Source of the DNA: Ilyobacter polytropus DSM 2926
GTDB taxonomy: Bacteria > Fusobacteriota > Fusobacteriia > Fusobacteriales > Fusobacteriaceae
Direction: 5' to 3'
DNA: 64,000 nt
NCBI RefSeq assembly: GCF_000165505.1
Contig: NC_014632.1
Coordinates: forward strand, 1,364,001 to 1,428,000
Part shown: positions 1-7,178 of the stretch, in pieces
Layout: each line of letters begins with the position of its first letter
How positions within the stretch are numbered: the first letter of the stretch is position 1
The notes under the pieces: generated by a model
Database searches by the model: none
What the model was told of the DNA's origin: nothing
Seen by the model: only the letters and a program-made list of their open reading frames with translations
Translations under genes and position numbers: made by a program

Positions 1-207
1 AATATAGTAAATTATAGAAAAAGAAACTACAAATCCACTCATATAGGTTCCGTACTTAAGGGATATAACCGCTATTACAATCAAAAGGGGATGAAGGTTC
101 ATAGCCAAAAAACTATATTTAAAGGAAGAAAAATGAAAAAATACCAGATAAACTGCCGTGGTGTATAATAAACTCTCTATAAAACAATTAAAAGTTTTGC
201 TTTTCAT
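1..207 (-). CDS. N-terminal part of a membrane protein, PelD-like (runs off the window)
   Basis: The first 69 codons of a gene that continues beyond the window edge are open. The ATG at 207-205 is preceded by GGAGTAAATT, whose GGAG sits across the stop codon of the upstream hydrolase gene, so the two are translationally coupled. The peptide shows at least two hydrophobic segments (about residues 10-35 and 38-55), with ESLLYTT near the start and HPLLIVIAVISLKYG in the middle. That pattern (ET/ES helix, then HP..L..I.LRYG) resembles the N-terminal membrane region of PelD, the c-di-GMP receptor of Pel polysaccharide synthesis. This is from memory of the family and only the N terminus is visible. 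Coupling to a GH114-type hydrolase supports a Pel-like cluster. It could instead be another multi-pass sensor protein. Confidence 0.5.
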   Translation of the reverse strand, partial: MKSKTFNCFIESLLYTTAVYLVFFHFSSFKYSFLAMNLHPLLIVIAVISLKYGTYMSGFVVSFSIIYYI

Positions 208-210
208 AAT

Positions 211-1125
211 TTACTCCTTTTCCTCAAAAAACCTATAGGTGTCTACCGTATCCAAAAAATATCCGTCAAAACCTGCAGAATCTATTTTTTTCTGATAATC
301 TTTACTTATCTTTTTCCAAGCAGGATCCCAGTATTTTACAATATAATTTCCCGGCCAGTTGGGGTTTTCTTTTTCGATCCATTCAGGCAAAGTTTTACTC
401 CACTGCTTTTTCCAATACTTCCTGTAATTTTCCGCCTCTCCTATACTAAAATATGCAACAACCAGTCTTCTGGCTCCATTTTTCTTCTTTTTCAACCTTT
501 CTACCTGAGATCTGCTCAAGGCCTTCCCCATGTGGTCAGAATCTATTATAAGTAGATCATAATCTAGATTTTCAAGTGTTTTTATAAAACTTTCAGCACT
601 TTTAAATTTTTCTGGATTCAAGAGACACAAAAAATTTTCTGCATCTTCTAAAGACTCTACACTCTTATTATTGAATCCAGATAAGGGTTTATATATTGAA
701 TTTAGCTCATATGTATCGAAGCTTTCCCCTATAAAGTCATATTTCTTTATATACTTTTTTATTTTTTTCTTGTTCCAAAAGCTGTCTGTGTACTCTATCA
801 AGAGAATCTTTTTGTTTTTTTCTCTTATTCCTATGAGTTCTTTTAAGGGTTGCTGAATGTACTCAGAAGAATTTTTTTTGTTATATGCTCCTTCACCATA
901 AAAAAGTGATTCTCGGGATATCCCGTCTATTTTTGATAAAAGTTTTTTATCTGCTTTTTTTCCCTTGTAAAATAATTCAGTCGAGTTTTGCACTATGATA
1001 ATTTTCCCTTCATCAGAGCGCTCCCTTATCTCTCCTATAAAATTTATCATCTCTTTCCTGTAGTCTATATTTTCTCCGCTACTGGTAAGAAAGACAGAAA
1101 GCATGAGAATTAATAAAATCGGCAT
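211..1125 (-). CDS. Secreted GH114/TM1410-type glycoside hydrolase-like protein, circularly permuted
   Basis: 304 aa with a short hydrophobic leader (residues 1-16) and a good AAGGAGGG site, so probably exported. Residues 189-304 match the N-terminal half of the TM1410/GH114 TIM-barrel family: YDLLIID, VVAYFSIGEAENYR (229-235 is GEAENYR), NWPGNYIVKYWDP and GFDGYFLDTVDTY near the end. Residues 22-140 match what is normally the C-terminal half: MINFIGEI, IIIVQNSTEL, IDGISRESLFYGEG. The halves are therefore in reversed order. The family includes endo-alpha-1,4-polygalactosaminidases, and the Pel hydrolase PelA is related, so a role in cutting a galactosamine-rich exopolysaccharide is plausible. 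The usual QNGE motif reads QNSTE here. The next gene is PelD-like. Family membership is strong; substrate is inference. Confidence 0.75.
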   Translation of the reverse strand: MPILLILMLSVFLTSSGENIDYRKEMINFIGEIRERSDEGKIIIVQNSTELFYKGKKADKKLLSKIDGISRESLFYGEGAYNKKNSSEYIQQPLKELIGIREKNKKILLIEYTDSFWNKKKIKKYIKKYDFIGESFDTYELNSIYKPLSGFNNKSVESLEDAENFLCLLNPEKFKSAESFIKTLENLDYDLLIIDSDHMGKALSRSQVERLKKKKNGARRLVVAYFSIGEAENYRKYWKKQWSKTLPEWIEKENPNWPGNYIVKYWDPAWKKISKDYQKKIDSAGFDGYFLDTVDTYRFFEEKE

Positions 1126-1598
1126 TTTATTCCCTCCTTAATAATCGTCTAAATTTTTGTATCATAAATCAACTTTTTAAAAGCCAAAGTTTATAAAATT
1201 AATTTTAAAATTCAATGTATTTTCATTGTTTATTTGGTTTCACAGCTTATTTATACCATATTCACTATTTATTATCAATTTTTAGAAATTTAGGTTTCAT
1301 AATTAGTACAAAATGTAATTTTTATTCCTTTTTTCGCCCCTTAAAGAGATCTGTTTCCTTGAAAAACCCAGTATAATAACTTTTCTGCCTCTAAAAAAAT
1401 ACTTTCATTTTAAAAACAGTTCTTTTAAAGATAATTTATTTCAAAAAAAAATGAAATCTAATATTTCTTTCAAAAAGGAAAATAATTACTTCTCTTTACA
1501 AGGAACTGTTTGGACATTGAACATTCAGGACGTGAAGAGTATAGTTAATACATAAAGAGTAATATAATTAAAAAATTAAATTTGAGGAGGAAAAAATC
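1126..1598. other. 473-base A/T-rich intergenic region between divergent genes
   Basis: This spacer separates the start of the minus-strand hydrolase from mtlA. It holds the mtlA promoter at its right end. At 1440-1470 there are short A/T inverted repeats (ATTTCA, A-run, TGAAAT) that may be operator material but are too weak to call. I see no tRNA, small ORF with a ribosome binding site, or riboswitch. A promoter for the hydrolase must lie at 1140-1260, but no pair of boxes there is convincing. Confidence 0.5.
1517..1545 (+). promoter_or_regulatory. Predicted promoter of mtlA-mtlD
   Basis: TTGAAC at 1517-1522 and TATAGT at 1540-1545 are separated by exactly 17 bases. Transcription would start near 1552, giving a leader of about 47 bases that ends in GAGGAGG eight bases before the mtlA ATG. 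No catabolite-response box was recognised. Confidence 0.55.
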
Positions 1599-3482
1599 AT
1601 GAGTCAGACTGAAGTTAATAACGAAAGTCAAAGTTTGAAAGTTAAGGTTCAGGCATTTGGTAGATTTTTAAGTGCGATGGTTATGCCAAATATAGGGGCG
1701 TTTATCGCTTGGGGGTTTATCACGGCATTGTTCATCCCTACAGGATGGCTTCCAAATGAAACCTTGTCAACACTGGTAGGTCCAATGATAACTTACTTAC
1801 TCCCTTTATTAATAGGATACAGTGGTGGTAAAATCGTTGCAGGAGAGCGTGGAGGAGTGGTAGGAGCTATCGCTACTTCAGGAGTAATTATTGGTACTTC
1901 AATACCTATGTTTATGGGTGCTATGATTGCAGGTCCTATAGGAGGATACGCAATCAAGAAATTTGACGAAGCTATACACGGAAAGATAAAATCTGGATTT
2001 GAGATGCTTATAAACAACTTCTCATCAGGATTAATAGGTATGACTTTAGCTTTATTATTCTTCAAGGTTATAGGACCTGTTGTTGAGCTGCTTAACACAG
2101 CTTTAGGAAATGCAGTTAAAGCACTAGTTGAGATGAACCTTTTACCACTTACATCTCTTATAGTAGAACCTGCAAAGATCCTATTCCTTAATAATGCAAT
2201 CAATCATGGTGTATTCTCTCCACTAGGAATACAACAGTCAACTGAGGTTGGAAAATCATTATTCTTCTTGATAGAGGCTAACCCTGGTCCTGGACTTGGA
2301 ATACTAGTTGCCTATATGCTGTTTGGTAAGGGAATGGCTAAAGAATCTGCACCTGGTGCCGCTATAATACATTTCTTCGGTGGAATACATGAAATTTATT
2401 TCCCGTATGTACTTATGCAGCCATTATTGATAATAGCTGTAATCCTTGGTGGAATGACAGGAGTATTTACAAACGTATTGTTAAATGGTGGTCTTATAGC
2501 TCCAGCATCACCTGGAAGTGTCTTTGCAGTATTAGCTATGACTCCTAAAGGTGGATTTATTGCAACAATGACTTCAATCATTCTTGCAGCATTGGTTTCA
2601 GGTTTCGTAGCTATGATTATTCTCAAGAAAACTGCCACTGGAAAAGATCTTGATGAAGCTAGAGAAAATATGAAATCTATGAAAAACAAGACAAGTGTAG
2701 CAGGATCAAAAGATTTATCTGCAAATATCTCTAAAATAGTAGTTGCTTGTGATGCCGGTATGGGATCTAGTGCAATGGGTGCAAGTCTTCTAAGAAAGAA
2801 AGTAAAAAATGCAGGACTTGATATCAGCGTTACAAATCTGGCTATAAACAACCTTACTGAGGATATCGATATAGTTATAACTCATAAAGATCTTACTTCA
2901 AGAGCTGAAAAGAAAGTTACAAATCCTGTGCATATGTCTCTAGACAACTTTATGGACGGTAAATTCTACGACTCTTTAGTAGATGAACTCAAAAATAAAG
3001 TCAGTACAAGCACAAGTGATAAAACTGAAGAAGCCCCAGCTAAAGAGGCAGGAGATAACACTATCCTTGTAAAAGACGGAATCGTATTAGGACTTCCTTC
3101 TATCTCTAAAGAAGAGGCTATCAAAAAAATAGGTATGCAAATGGCTGAAATGGGTTATGTAAAAGATACTTATTATGAATATATGCTTGAAAGAGAAAGT
3201 AAATCTACAACATTTATAGGAAACAATGTAGCTATCCCTCACGGAACTCTAGAAGGAAAAGCAAGTGTTTTAAGAACTGGTATTGTTATCAATCAGTATC
3301 CTGAAGGTGTTGATTTCGGAGACGGTAACAAGGCATATCTACTAATAGGAATAGCTGGTAAAAATGATGAACATGTAGATATTATCTCTAATATCGCAGA
3401 TGCAATTGAAGAGGAAGAAACAGTAGAACTTCTGTCTAAAACAAAAGACAAAGAAGAAATTTATAGCAGATTTTCATCATAA
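1599..3482 (+). CDS. mtlA: Mannitol PTS transporter EIICBA
   Basis: 627-aa full-length mannitol permease that imports mannitol and delivers it as mannitol-1-phosphate. Residues 1-350 form the membrane EIIC domain, including the conserved GGIHEIYFPYV. The EIIB domain carries the phospho-cysteine in CDAGMGSSAMG (Cys about 384). The EIIA domain (about 490-627) has the phospho-histidine in IPHGTLEG (His about 548). All three active residues are present, so no separate mtlF is needed. GAGGAGG lies just upstream of the ATG. It is followed 22 bases later by mtlD, clearly one operon ending at a terminator at 4676. It differs from the paralogue at 7179, which is more divergent in its N terminus and membrane domain. 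Confidence 0.95.
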   Translation: MSQTEVNNESQSLKVKVQAFGRFLSAMVMPNIGAFIAWGFITALFIPTGWLPNETLSTLVGPMITYLLPLLIGYSGGKIVAGERGGVVGAIATSGVIIGTSIPMFMGAMIAGPIGGYAIKKFDEAIHGKIKSGFEMLINNFSSGLIGMTLALLFFKVIGPVVELLNTALGNAVKALVEMNLLPLTSLIVEPAKILFLNNAINHGVFSPLGIQQSTEVGKSLFFLIEANPGPGLGILVAYMLFGKGMAKESAPGAAIIHFFGGIHEIYFPYVLMQPLLIIAVILGGMTGVFTNVLLNGGLIAPASPGSVFAVLAMTPKGGFIATMTSIILAALVSGFVAMIILKKTATGKDLDEARENMKSMKNKTSVAGSKDLSANISKIVVACDAGMGSSAMGASLLRKKVKNAGLDISVTNLAINNLTEDIDIVITHKDLTSRAEKKVTNPVHMSLDNFMDGKFYDSLVDELKNKVSTSTSDKTEEAPAKEAGDNTILVKDGIVLGLPSISKEEAIKKIGMQMAEMGYVKDTYYEYMLERESKSTTFIGNNVAIPHGTLEGKASVLRTGIVINQYPEGVDFGDGNKAYLLIGIAGKNDEHVDIISNIADAIEEEETVELLSKTKDKEEIYSRFSS

Positions 3483-3504
3483 AATTATAAGGAAGGGGTA
3501 AATA

Positions 3505-4644
3505 ATGAAAATAGCAATTCAATTTGGTGCGGGGAACATCGGACGTGGATTTATAGGTAAACTTTTATCTCAATCAGGATACAGTGTGTACTTTGTAGAT
3601 GTAAACGAAAAAATTATTGACGAGCTTAAAGCTAAAAAGCAGTACACAGTAGAAGTAGTAGGAGAGGCCAAGGAAGATATCCTTGTAACAAATGTAGATG
3701 GTATGATGTCAACTAGTCCAGAAGTTCTAGACCTGATATCTAAAGCAAAAATAATAACTACAGCAGTTGGACCAAATGTTCTTAAAATAATTGCAAAAAC
3801 AATAGCAAAGGGAATCGAAAAAAGAATCCAAGATGGAAATAAAGAGAACTTAAACATAATTGCCTGCGAAAATATGATCAACGGTTCTACTTTCCTAAAA
3901 GAGGAAGTTGAAAAACATATATCTTCAGAGGCACTAACTGCAATGGCACCACTTGTTGGATTCCCAAATTCAGCAGTTGACAGAATTGTTCCTCCTATGG
4001 AAGGATCTGACGACGTACTAAGAGTACGTGTGGAACAGTTCAAGGAGTGGATAGTAGAAGAAACTTTATTTAAGGGAGAAATACCTAAGATAGAGGGAAT
4101 GCAGCTTACTGACAACCTTATGGCTTTCGTTGAAAGAAAGCTTTTCACTCTTAACACAGGACACGCTATAACTGCATATTTAGGAGTACTAAAGGGTTAT
4201 GAGACTGTAAAAGAGAGTATAGAGGATGAAGAGATTGCAAACACTGTAAAAGAGGCTATGAAAGAAAGTGGAGAGGTTCTTATAAACAGATACGATTTTG
4301 ACAGAGAAAAACACTATCTTTACATCGATAAGATACTAAATAGATTTAAAAATCCTTATCTGAAAGATGAAGTTAGCAGAGTCGGAAGAGAGCCTTTAAG
4401 AAAGCTTAGCTATAACGACAGACTTATAAAACCTTTAAGAGGTACTATAGAGTACAATACAAAAAATGATAGTCTGATAAAAGGTATCGCAGCAGCTTTA
4501 AAATACAGAAATTCTGCAGATGAACAAGCTCTTAAATTAGAAGAAAGATTAAGTAGCGACGATTTAAAAACTGCCATTGAGGATATCACATCACTTAGCA
4601 ACAAAGCTGTTATAGAAAAAATAATAGACGCTTACAAAGCTTAA
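3505..4644 (+). CDS. mtlD: Mannitol-1-phosphate 5-dehydrogenase
   Basis: 379-aa cytoplasmic enzyme that oxidises mannitol-1-phosphate to fructose-6-phosphate with NAD+. The N terminus has the Rossmann fingerprint FGAGNIGRGFIG (residues 7-18). ACENMINGS and the C-terminal helical domain are typical of the polyol-specific long-chain dehydrogenases, and length is normal for MtlD. AAGGAAGGGG precedes the ATG. It is the second and last gene of the mannitol operon and supplies fructose-6-phosphate, which the neighbouring glmS (minus strand) uses for glucosamine-6-phosphate. Confidence 0.96.
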   Translation: MKIAIQFGAGNIGRGFIGKLLSQSGYSVYFVDVNEKIIDELKAKKQYTVEVVGEAKEDILVTNVDGMMSTSPEVLDLISKAKIITTAVGPNVLKIIAKTIAKGIEKRIQDGNKENLNIIACENMINGSTFLKEEVEKHISSEALTAMAPLVGFPNSAVDRIVPPMEGSDDVLRVRVEQFKEWIVEETLFKGEIPKIEGMQLTDNLMAFVERKLFTLNTGHAITAYLGVLKGYETVKESIEDEEIANTVKEAMKESGEVLINRYDFDREKHYLYIDKILNRFKNPYLKDEVSRVGREPLRKLSYNDRLIKPLRGTIEYNTKNDSLIKGIAAALKYRNSADEQALKLEERLSSDDLKTAIEDITSLSNKAVIEKIIDAYKA

Positions 4645-4675
4645 ATTTAATAGCTTGCAGTTTAGCTGAAATTAT

Positions 4676-4715
4676 AAAAGGTGTAATTCTTGTTATAAGA
4701 ATTACACCTTTTTTT
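4676..4715 (+). terminator. Rho-independent terminator of mtlA-mtlD
   Basis: A perfect 16-bp stem (4676-4691 with 4697-4712) around a 5-base loop is followed by a run of T. The stem begins with an A-run, so it could also act on the other strand. Confidence 0.9.
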
Positions 4716-4860
4716 ATTAAGCCAACTGTTTTATAGTCGTATTTAAAATGTGCGTAGACTATCAGATAATTCTTTTTATTCTTTTTATTTAATCAACTCA
4801 GGTTTTCTGACCAGTTTACGAATAAGGAGTTTAAAGTAAACTTATCTCTTATAAAAAATA

Positions 4861-4881
4861 AATCCGGAGCTTTTGCCCCGG
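4861..4881 (-). terminator. Rho-independent terminator of glmS
   Basis: On the minus strand CCGGGGC, loop AAAA and GCTCCGG form a 7-bp stem with one G-T pair (4864-4870 with 4875-4881), followed by ATTTATTTTTTAT. It lies about 10 bases after the glmS stop codon. Confidence 0.8.
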
Positions 4882-4891
4882 CATTTTAAAT

Positions 4892-6718
4892 CTATTCTAC
4901 TGTAACTGATTTTGCTAAGTTTCTAGGTTTATCAACATCTATTCCTCTCATAGCTGATACATGGTAGGCTAAAAGTTGAAGTGGTACAATTGCAGTTATT
5001 CCCGCAATAAGGTCATCTGTTTCAGGGATATAGATTACTTCATCAGAAACTTCCTCTACCACTTTGTTATTTTCTTGAGTAACAGATATTACATAGGCTC
5101 CTCTTGCTTTTACCTCTTTTATATTAGAAACGGACTTTTCAAAAAGGCTAGACTGAGTAGTTATTGCAACTACAGGTATATCATCCTCTATAAGGGCAAT
5201 AGTACCATGCTTTAATTCTCCAGAAGCAAATGCCTCTGTATGCATATAAGCAACTTCCTTCATTTTTAGAGAAGCCTCTGTTGCCACACTATAATCAAGT
5301 CCTCTTCCTAGGTAAAAACCTTGAGTACAGTCTTTTATTTTTTCAGCTATTGCCTTTATCTTATCTTCCTGAGCAATTATTTTTTCAATTTTTTCAGGTA
5401 CTTCATTAAGTCCGTTTAAAATTGTTGTATAATCCTCATCAGTGATTATCTCTTTAAGTTTTGCAATATAAAGTGAAAGCATGTAGAAAACAACTACTTG
5501 AGTTGTATAAGCCTTTGTAGATGCAACTGCGATTTCAGGACCTGCCCATGTATAGATTACATTGTCTGCTTCTCTTGCTATTGATGACCCTATAACGTTT
5601 GTTATTGCTAATGTTTTAGCACCTTTTAGTTTGGCCTCACGAAGAGCTGCCAAAGTATCTAGAGTTTCACCAGACTGACTTACCAGTATTACAAGAGTTG
5701 TTTCATCCATGAAAGGATCTGAATATCTGAATTCTGAGGCAATATCAGCATCTGCCTTTATTTTTGCTATCTTCTGTAGTGCGAACCTCCCTTGAAGGCC
5801 AGCATTGTAAGCTGTACCACAGGCTATGATATAAATATCTTTTATAGCTTTAAGTTCTTCTTTACCTAGGTTAATATCATCAAAATGGATAAGATTATTT
5901 TCATCTACCCTTCTTTTTATTGTCTCTCTTATTCCCTCTGGTTGTTCATTTATCTCTTTTAGCATGAAATGAGGATATCCGGCTTTGGTAGCCTGCTCTA
6001 AAGACCATTCGATTGTAACCATTTCTTTTTTTATCTCATTTTTCTCTATGTCATATACTTCTACAGAGTCTTTCTTCACAATACCTATCTCTCCGTTTTC
6101 AAGAAAATATACATCTTTAGTATACTTTAGAAGAGCAGGAACGTCAGAAGCTATGAAGTTTTCATCTTTCCCAAGACCTATTACTAAAGGACTGTCTTTT
6201 CTAGCACAAAATACAGTATCTGGATATTTTGTATTTAATATCCCAAGTCCATAAGAACCTTTTACTTTTTTCAGAACTTTCTGAATAGTGGCAAAAAAGT
6301 CTTCTTCTAAATATAAATCTAGAAGATGAGCCAATACCTCTGTGTCTGTATCTGAAAGAAACTCATATCCTTTTTCAATTAATTCTTTTTTTATTTCTAT
6401 ATAGTTTTCTATTATACCATTGTGAACAACAGAAATACTTTCGGTGGCATTTGAGTGAGGGTGAGAATTTTCATCAGATGGCTTCCCGTGAGTAGCCCAT
6501 CTAGTATGACCTATAGCCACATGTCCCTCTATAGGATTTTTATCGATATAGTCCTGTAAATTTTTCAGCCTTCCCTGCTTCTTTTTTACAATTAACTTAT
6601 CTCCAGAACTTACAGCAATACCTGCTGAGTCGTATCCCCTATACTCTAATCTGCTTAATCCGTCTAAGATAACCCCACTGGCATCTCTGTCTCCTACATA
6701 ACCTACAATTCCACACAT
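4892..6718 (-). CDS. glmS: Glutamine-fructose-6-phosphate aminotransferase (isomerizing)
   Basis: 608-aa enzyme making glucosamine-6-phosphate from fructose-6-phosphate and glutamine, the entry step to peptidoglycan and lipopolysaccharide amino sugars. The N terminus starts MCGIVGYVGD, so Cys2 becomes the N-terminal nucleophile of the glutaminase domain. HTRWATHG and HNGIIENY follow. Two SIS domains (about 285-420 and 455-590) carry the sugar site, with SQSGETLDT and STKAYTTQ. The C-terminal DKPRNLAKSVTVE is the conserved tail. GGAGG lies upstream of the ATG. A glmS ribozyme in the leader shows that expression is controlled by glucosamine-6-phosphate. nagB, the reverse catabolic enzyme, lies elsewhere in the window. 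Confidence 0.97.
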   Translation of the reverse strand: MCGIVGYVGDRDASGVILDGLSRLEYRGYDSAGIAVSSGDKLIVKKKQGRLKNLQDYIDKNPIEGHVAIGHTRWATHGKPSDENSHPHSNATESISVVHNGIIENYIEIKKELIEKGYEFLSDTDTEVLAHLLDLYLEEDFFATIQKVLKKVKGSYGLGILNTKYPDTVFCARKDSPLVIGLGKDENFIASDVPALLKYTKDVYFLENGEIGIVKKDSVEVYDIEKNEIKKEMVTIEWSLEQATKAGYPHFMLKEINEQPEGIRETIKRRVDENNLIHFDDINLGKEELKAIKDIYIIACGTAYNAGLQGRFALQKIAKIKADADIASEFRYSDPFMDETTLVILVSQSGETLDTLAALREAKLKGAKTLAITNVIGSSIAREADNVIYTWAGPEIAVASTKAYTTQVVVFYMLSLYIAKLKEIITDEDYTTILNGLNEVPEKIEKIIAQEDKIKAIAEKIKDCTQGFYLGRGLDYSVATEASLKMKEVAYMHTEAFASGELKHGTIALIEDDIPVVAITTQSSLFEKSVSNIKEVKARGAYVISVTQENNKVVEEVSDEVIYIPETDDLIAGITAIVPLQLLAYHVSAMRGIDVDKPRNLAKSVTVE

Positions 6719-6784
6719 AATTGTTTCCTCCTTCGTTGTCTGAAAGTATTCACTACTTCAGTAAATATGAATTTTTTCACAACA

Positions 6785-6808
6785 AAAAGAGTCTATTTTA
6801 ACTCTTTT
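6785..6808 (-). promoter_or_regulatory. Hairpin with T-run between glmS ribozyme and glmS
   Basis: On the minus strand AAAAGAGT and ACTCTTTT (6801-6808 with 6785-6792) form an 8-bp stem with an 8-base loop, followed by TGTTGTG. It looks like a weak terminator or a structure that influences decay of the cleaved message. It lies after the ribozyme P4 region and about 65 bases before the start codon. Confidence 0.5.
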
Positions 6809-6814
6809 ATGAGA

Positions 6815-6960
6815 AGGAAATGCTACTGAAACGTCTTTTGTCCCAAAGATCACTCTTTGAATTTGTAACGTTACTGAGGTTGTAACCACCTTCGGAGCAT
6901 CCGCCGAATTTTCGATAACTCCGTTCCTCGTCAGCTTATAAGATCATAAGCTCTGGCGCT
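6815..6960 (-). promoter_or_regulatory. glmS ribozyme (glucosamine-6-phosphate-activated riboswitch)
   Basis: Reading the minus strand from 6960, the RNA begins AGCGCCAGAGC, then a P1 stem (AGCUUAU with AUAAGCU), GACGAGG, a P2 stem CGGAG/CUCCG enclosing UUAUCGA and UUCGGCGGAUGC, then P3 and a P4 hairpin CAAAGAgugaUCUUUG followed by GGGACAAAAGACG. These are the conserved core elements of the class. Self-cleavage is expected between A at 6960 and G at 6959. Binding of glucosamine-6-phosphate triggers cleavage and lowers glmS expression. The downstream boundary is approximate. Confidence 0.95.
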
Positions 6961-7117
6961 TTTTTTATTTTTATTTCCCTCTTGTTGCTTTTATATAGTA
7001 TATTATAATAAATACATACTACATATTTATTGTAACAGAAAAAAAATTTATTTACAATTCAATTTTTCAGCATATCATCAAATCATTTTTTTCAAAAAAA
7101 ACTGAAAAGATTTGTTA

Positions 7118-7146
7118 TTGTTTCGATTTGGTAAAAACAGTACAAT
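7118..7146 (+). promoter_or_regulatory. Predicted promoter of the second mannitol-type PTS operon
   Basis: TTGTTT (7118-7123) and TACAAT (7141-7146) are spaced by 17 bases. The start codon at 7179 has AGGTGAGGGG upstream. The spacer to the divergent glmS ribozyme (6961-7117) is almost pure A/T and contains a TATAAT on the minus strand at 7007-7002 that may serve glmS, without a good -35 box. Confidence 0.5.
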
Positions 7147-7178
7147 ATACAAACAATATAAGGTGAGGGGATATCTTT

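Noticed and set aside
3570-4157. 195-codon frame antisense to mtlD
   Set aside because: Shadow frame; mtlD is unmistakable.
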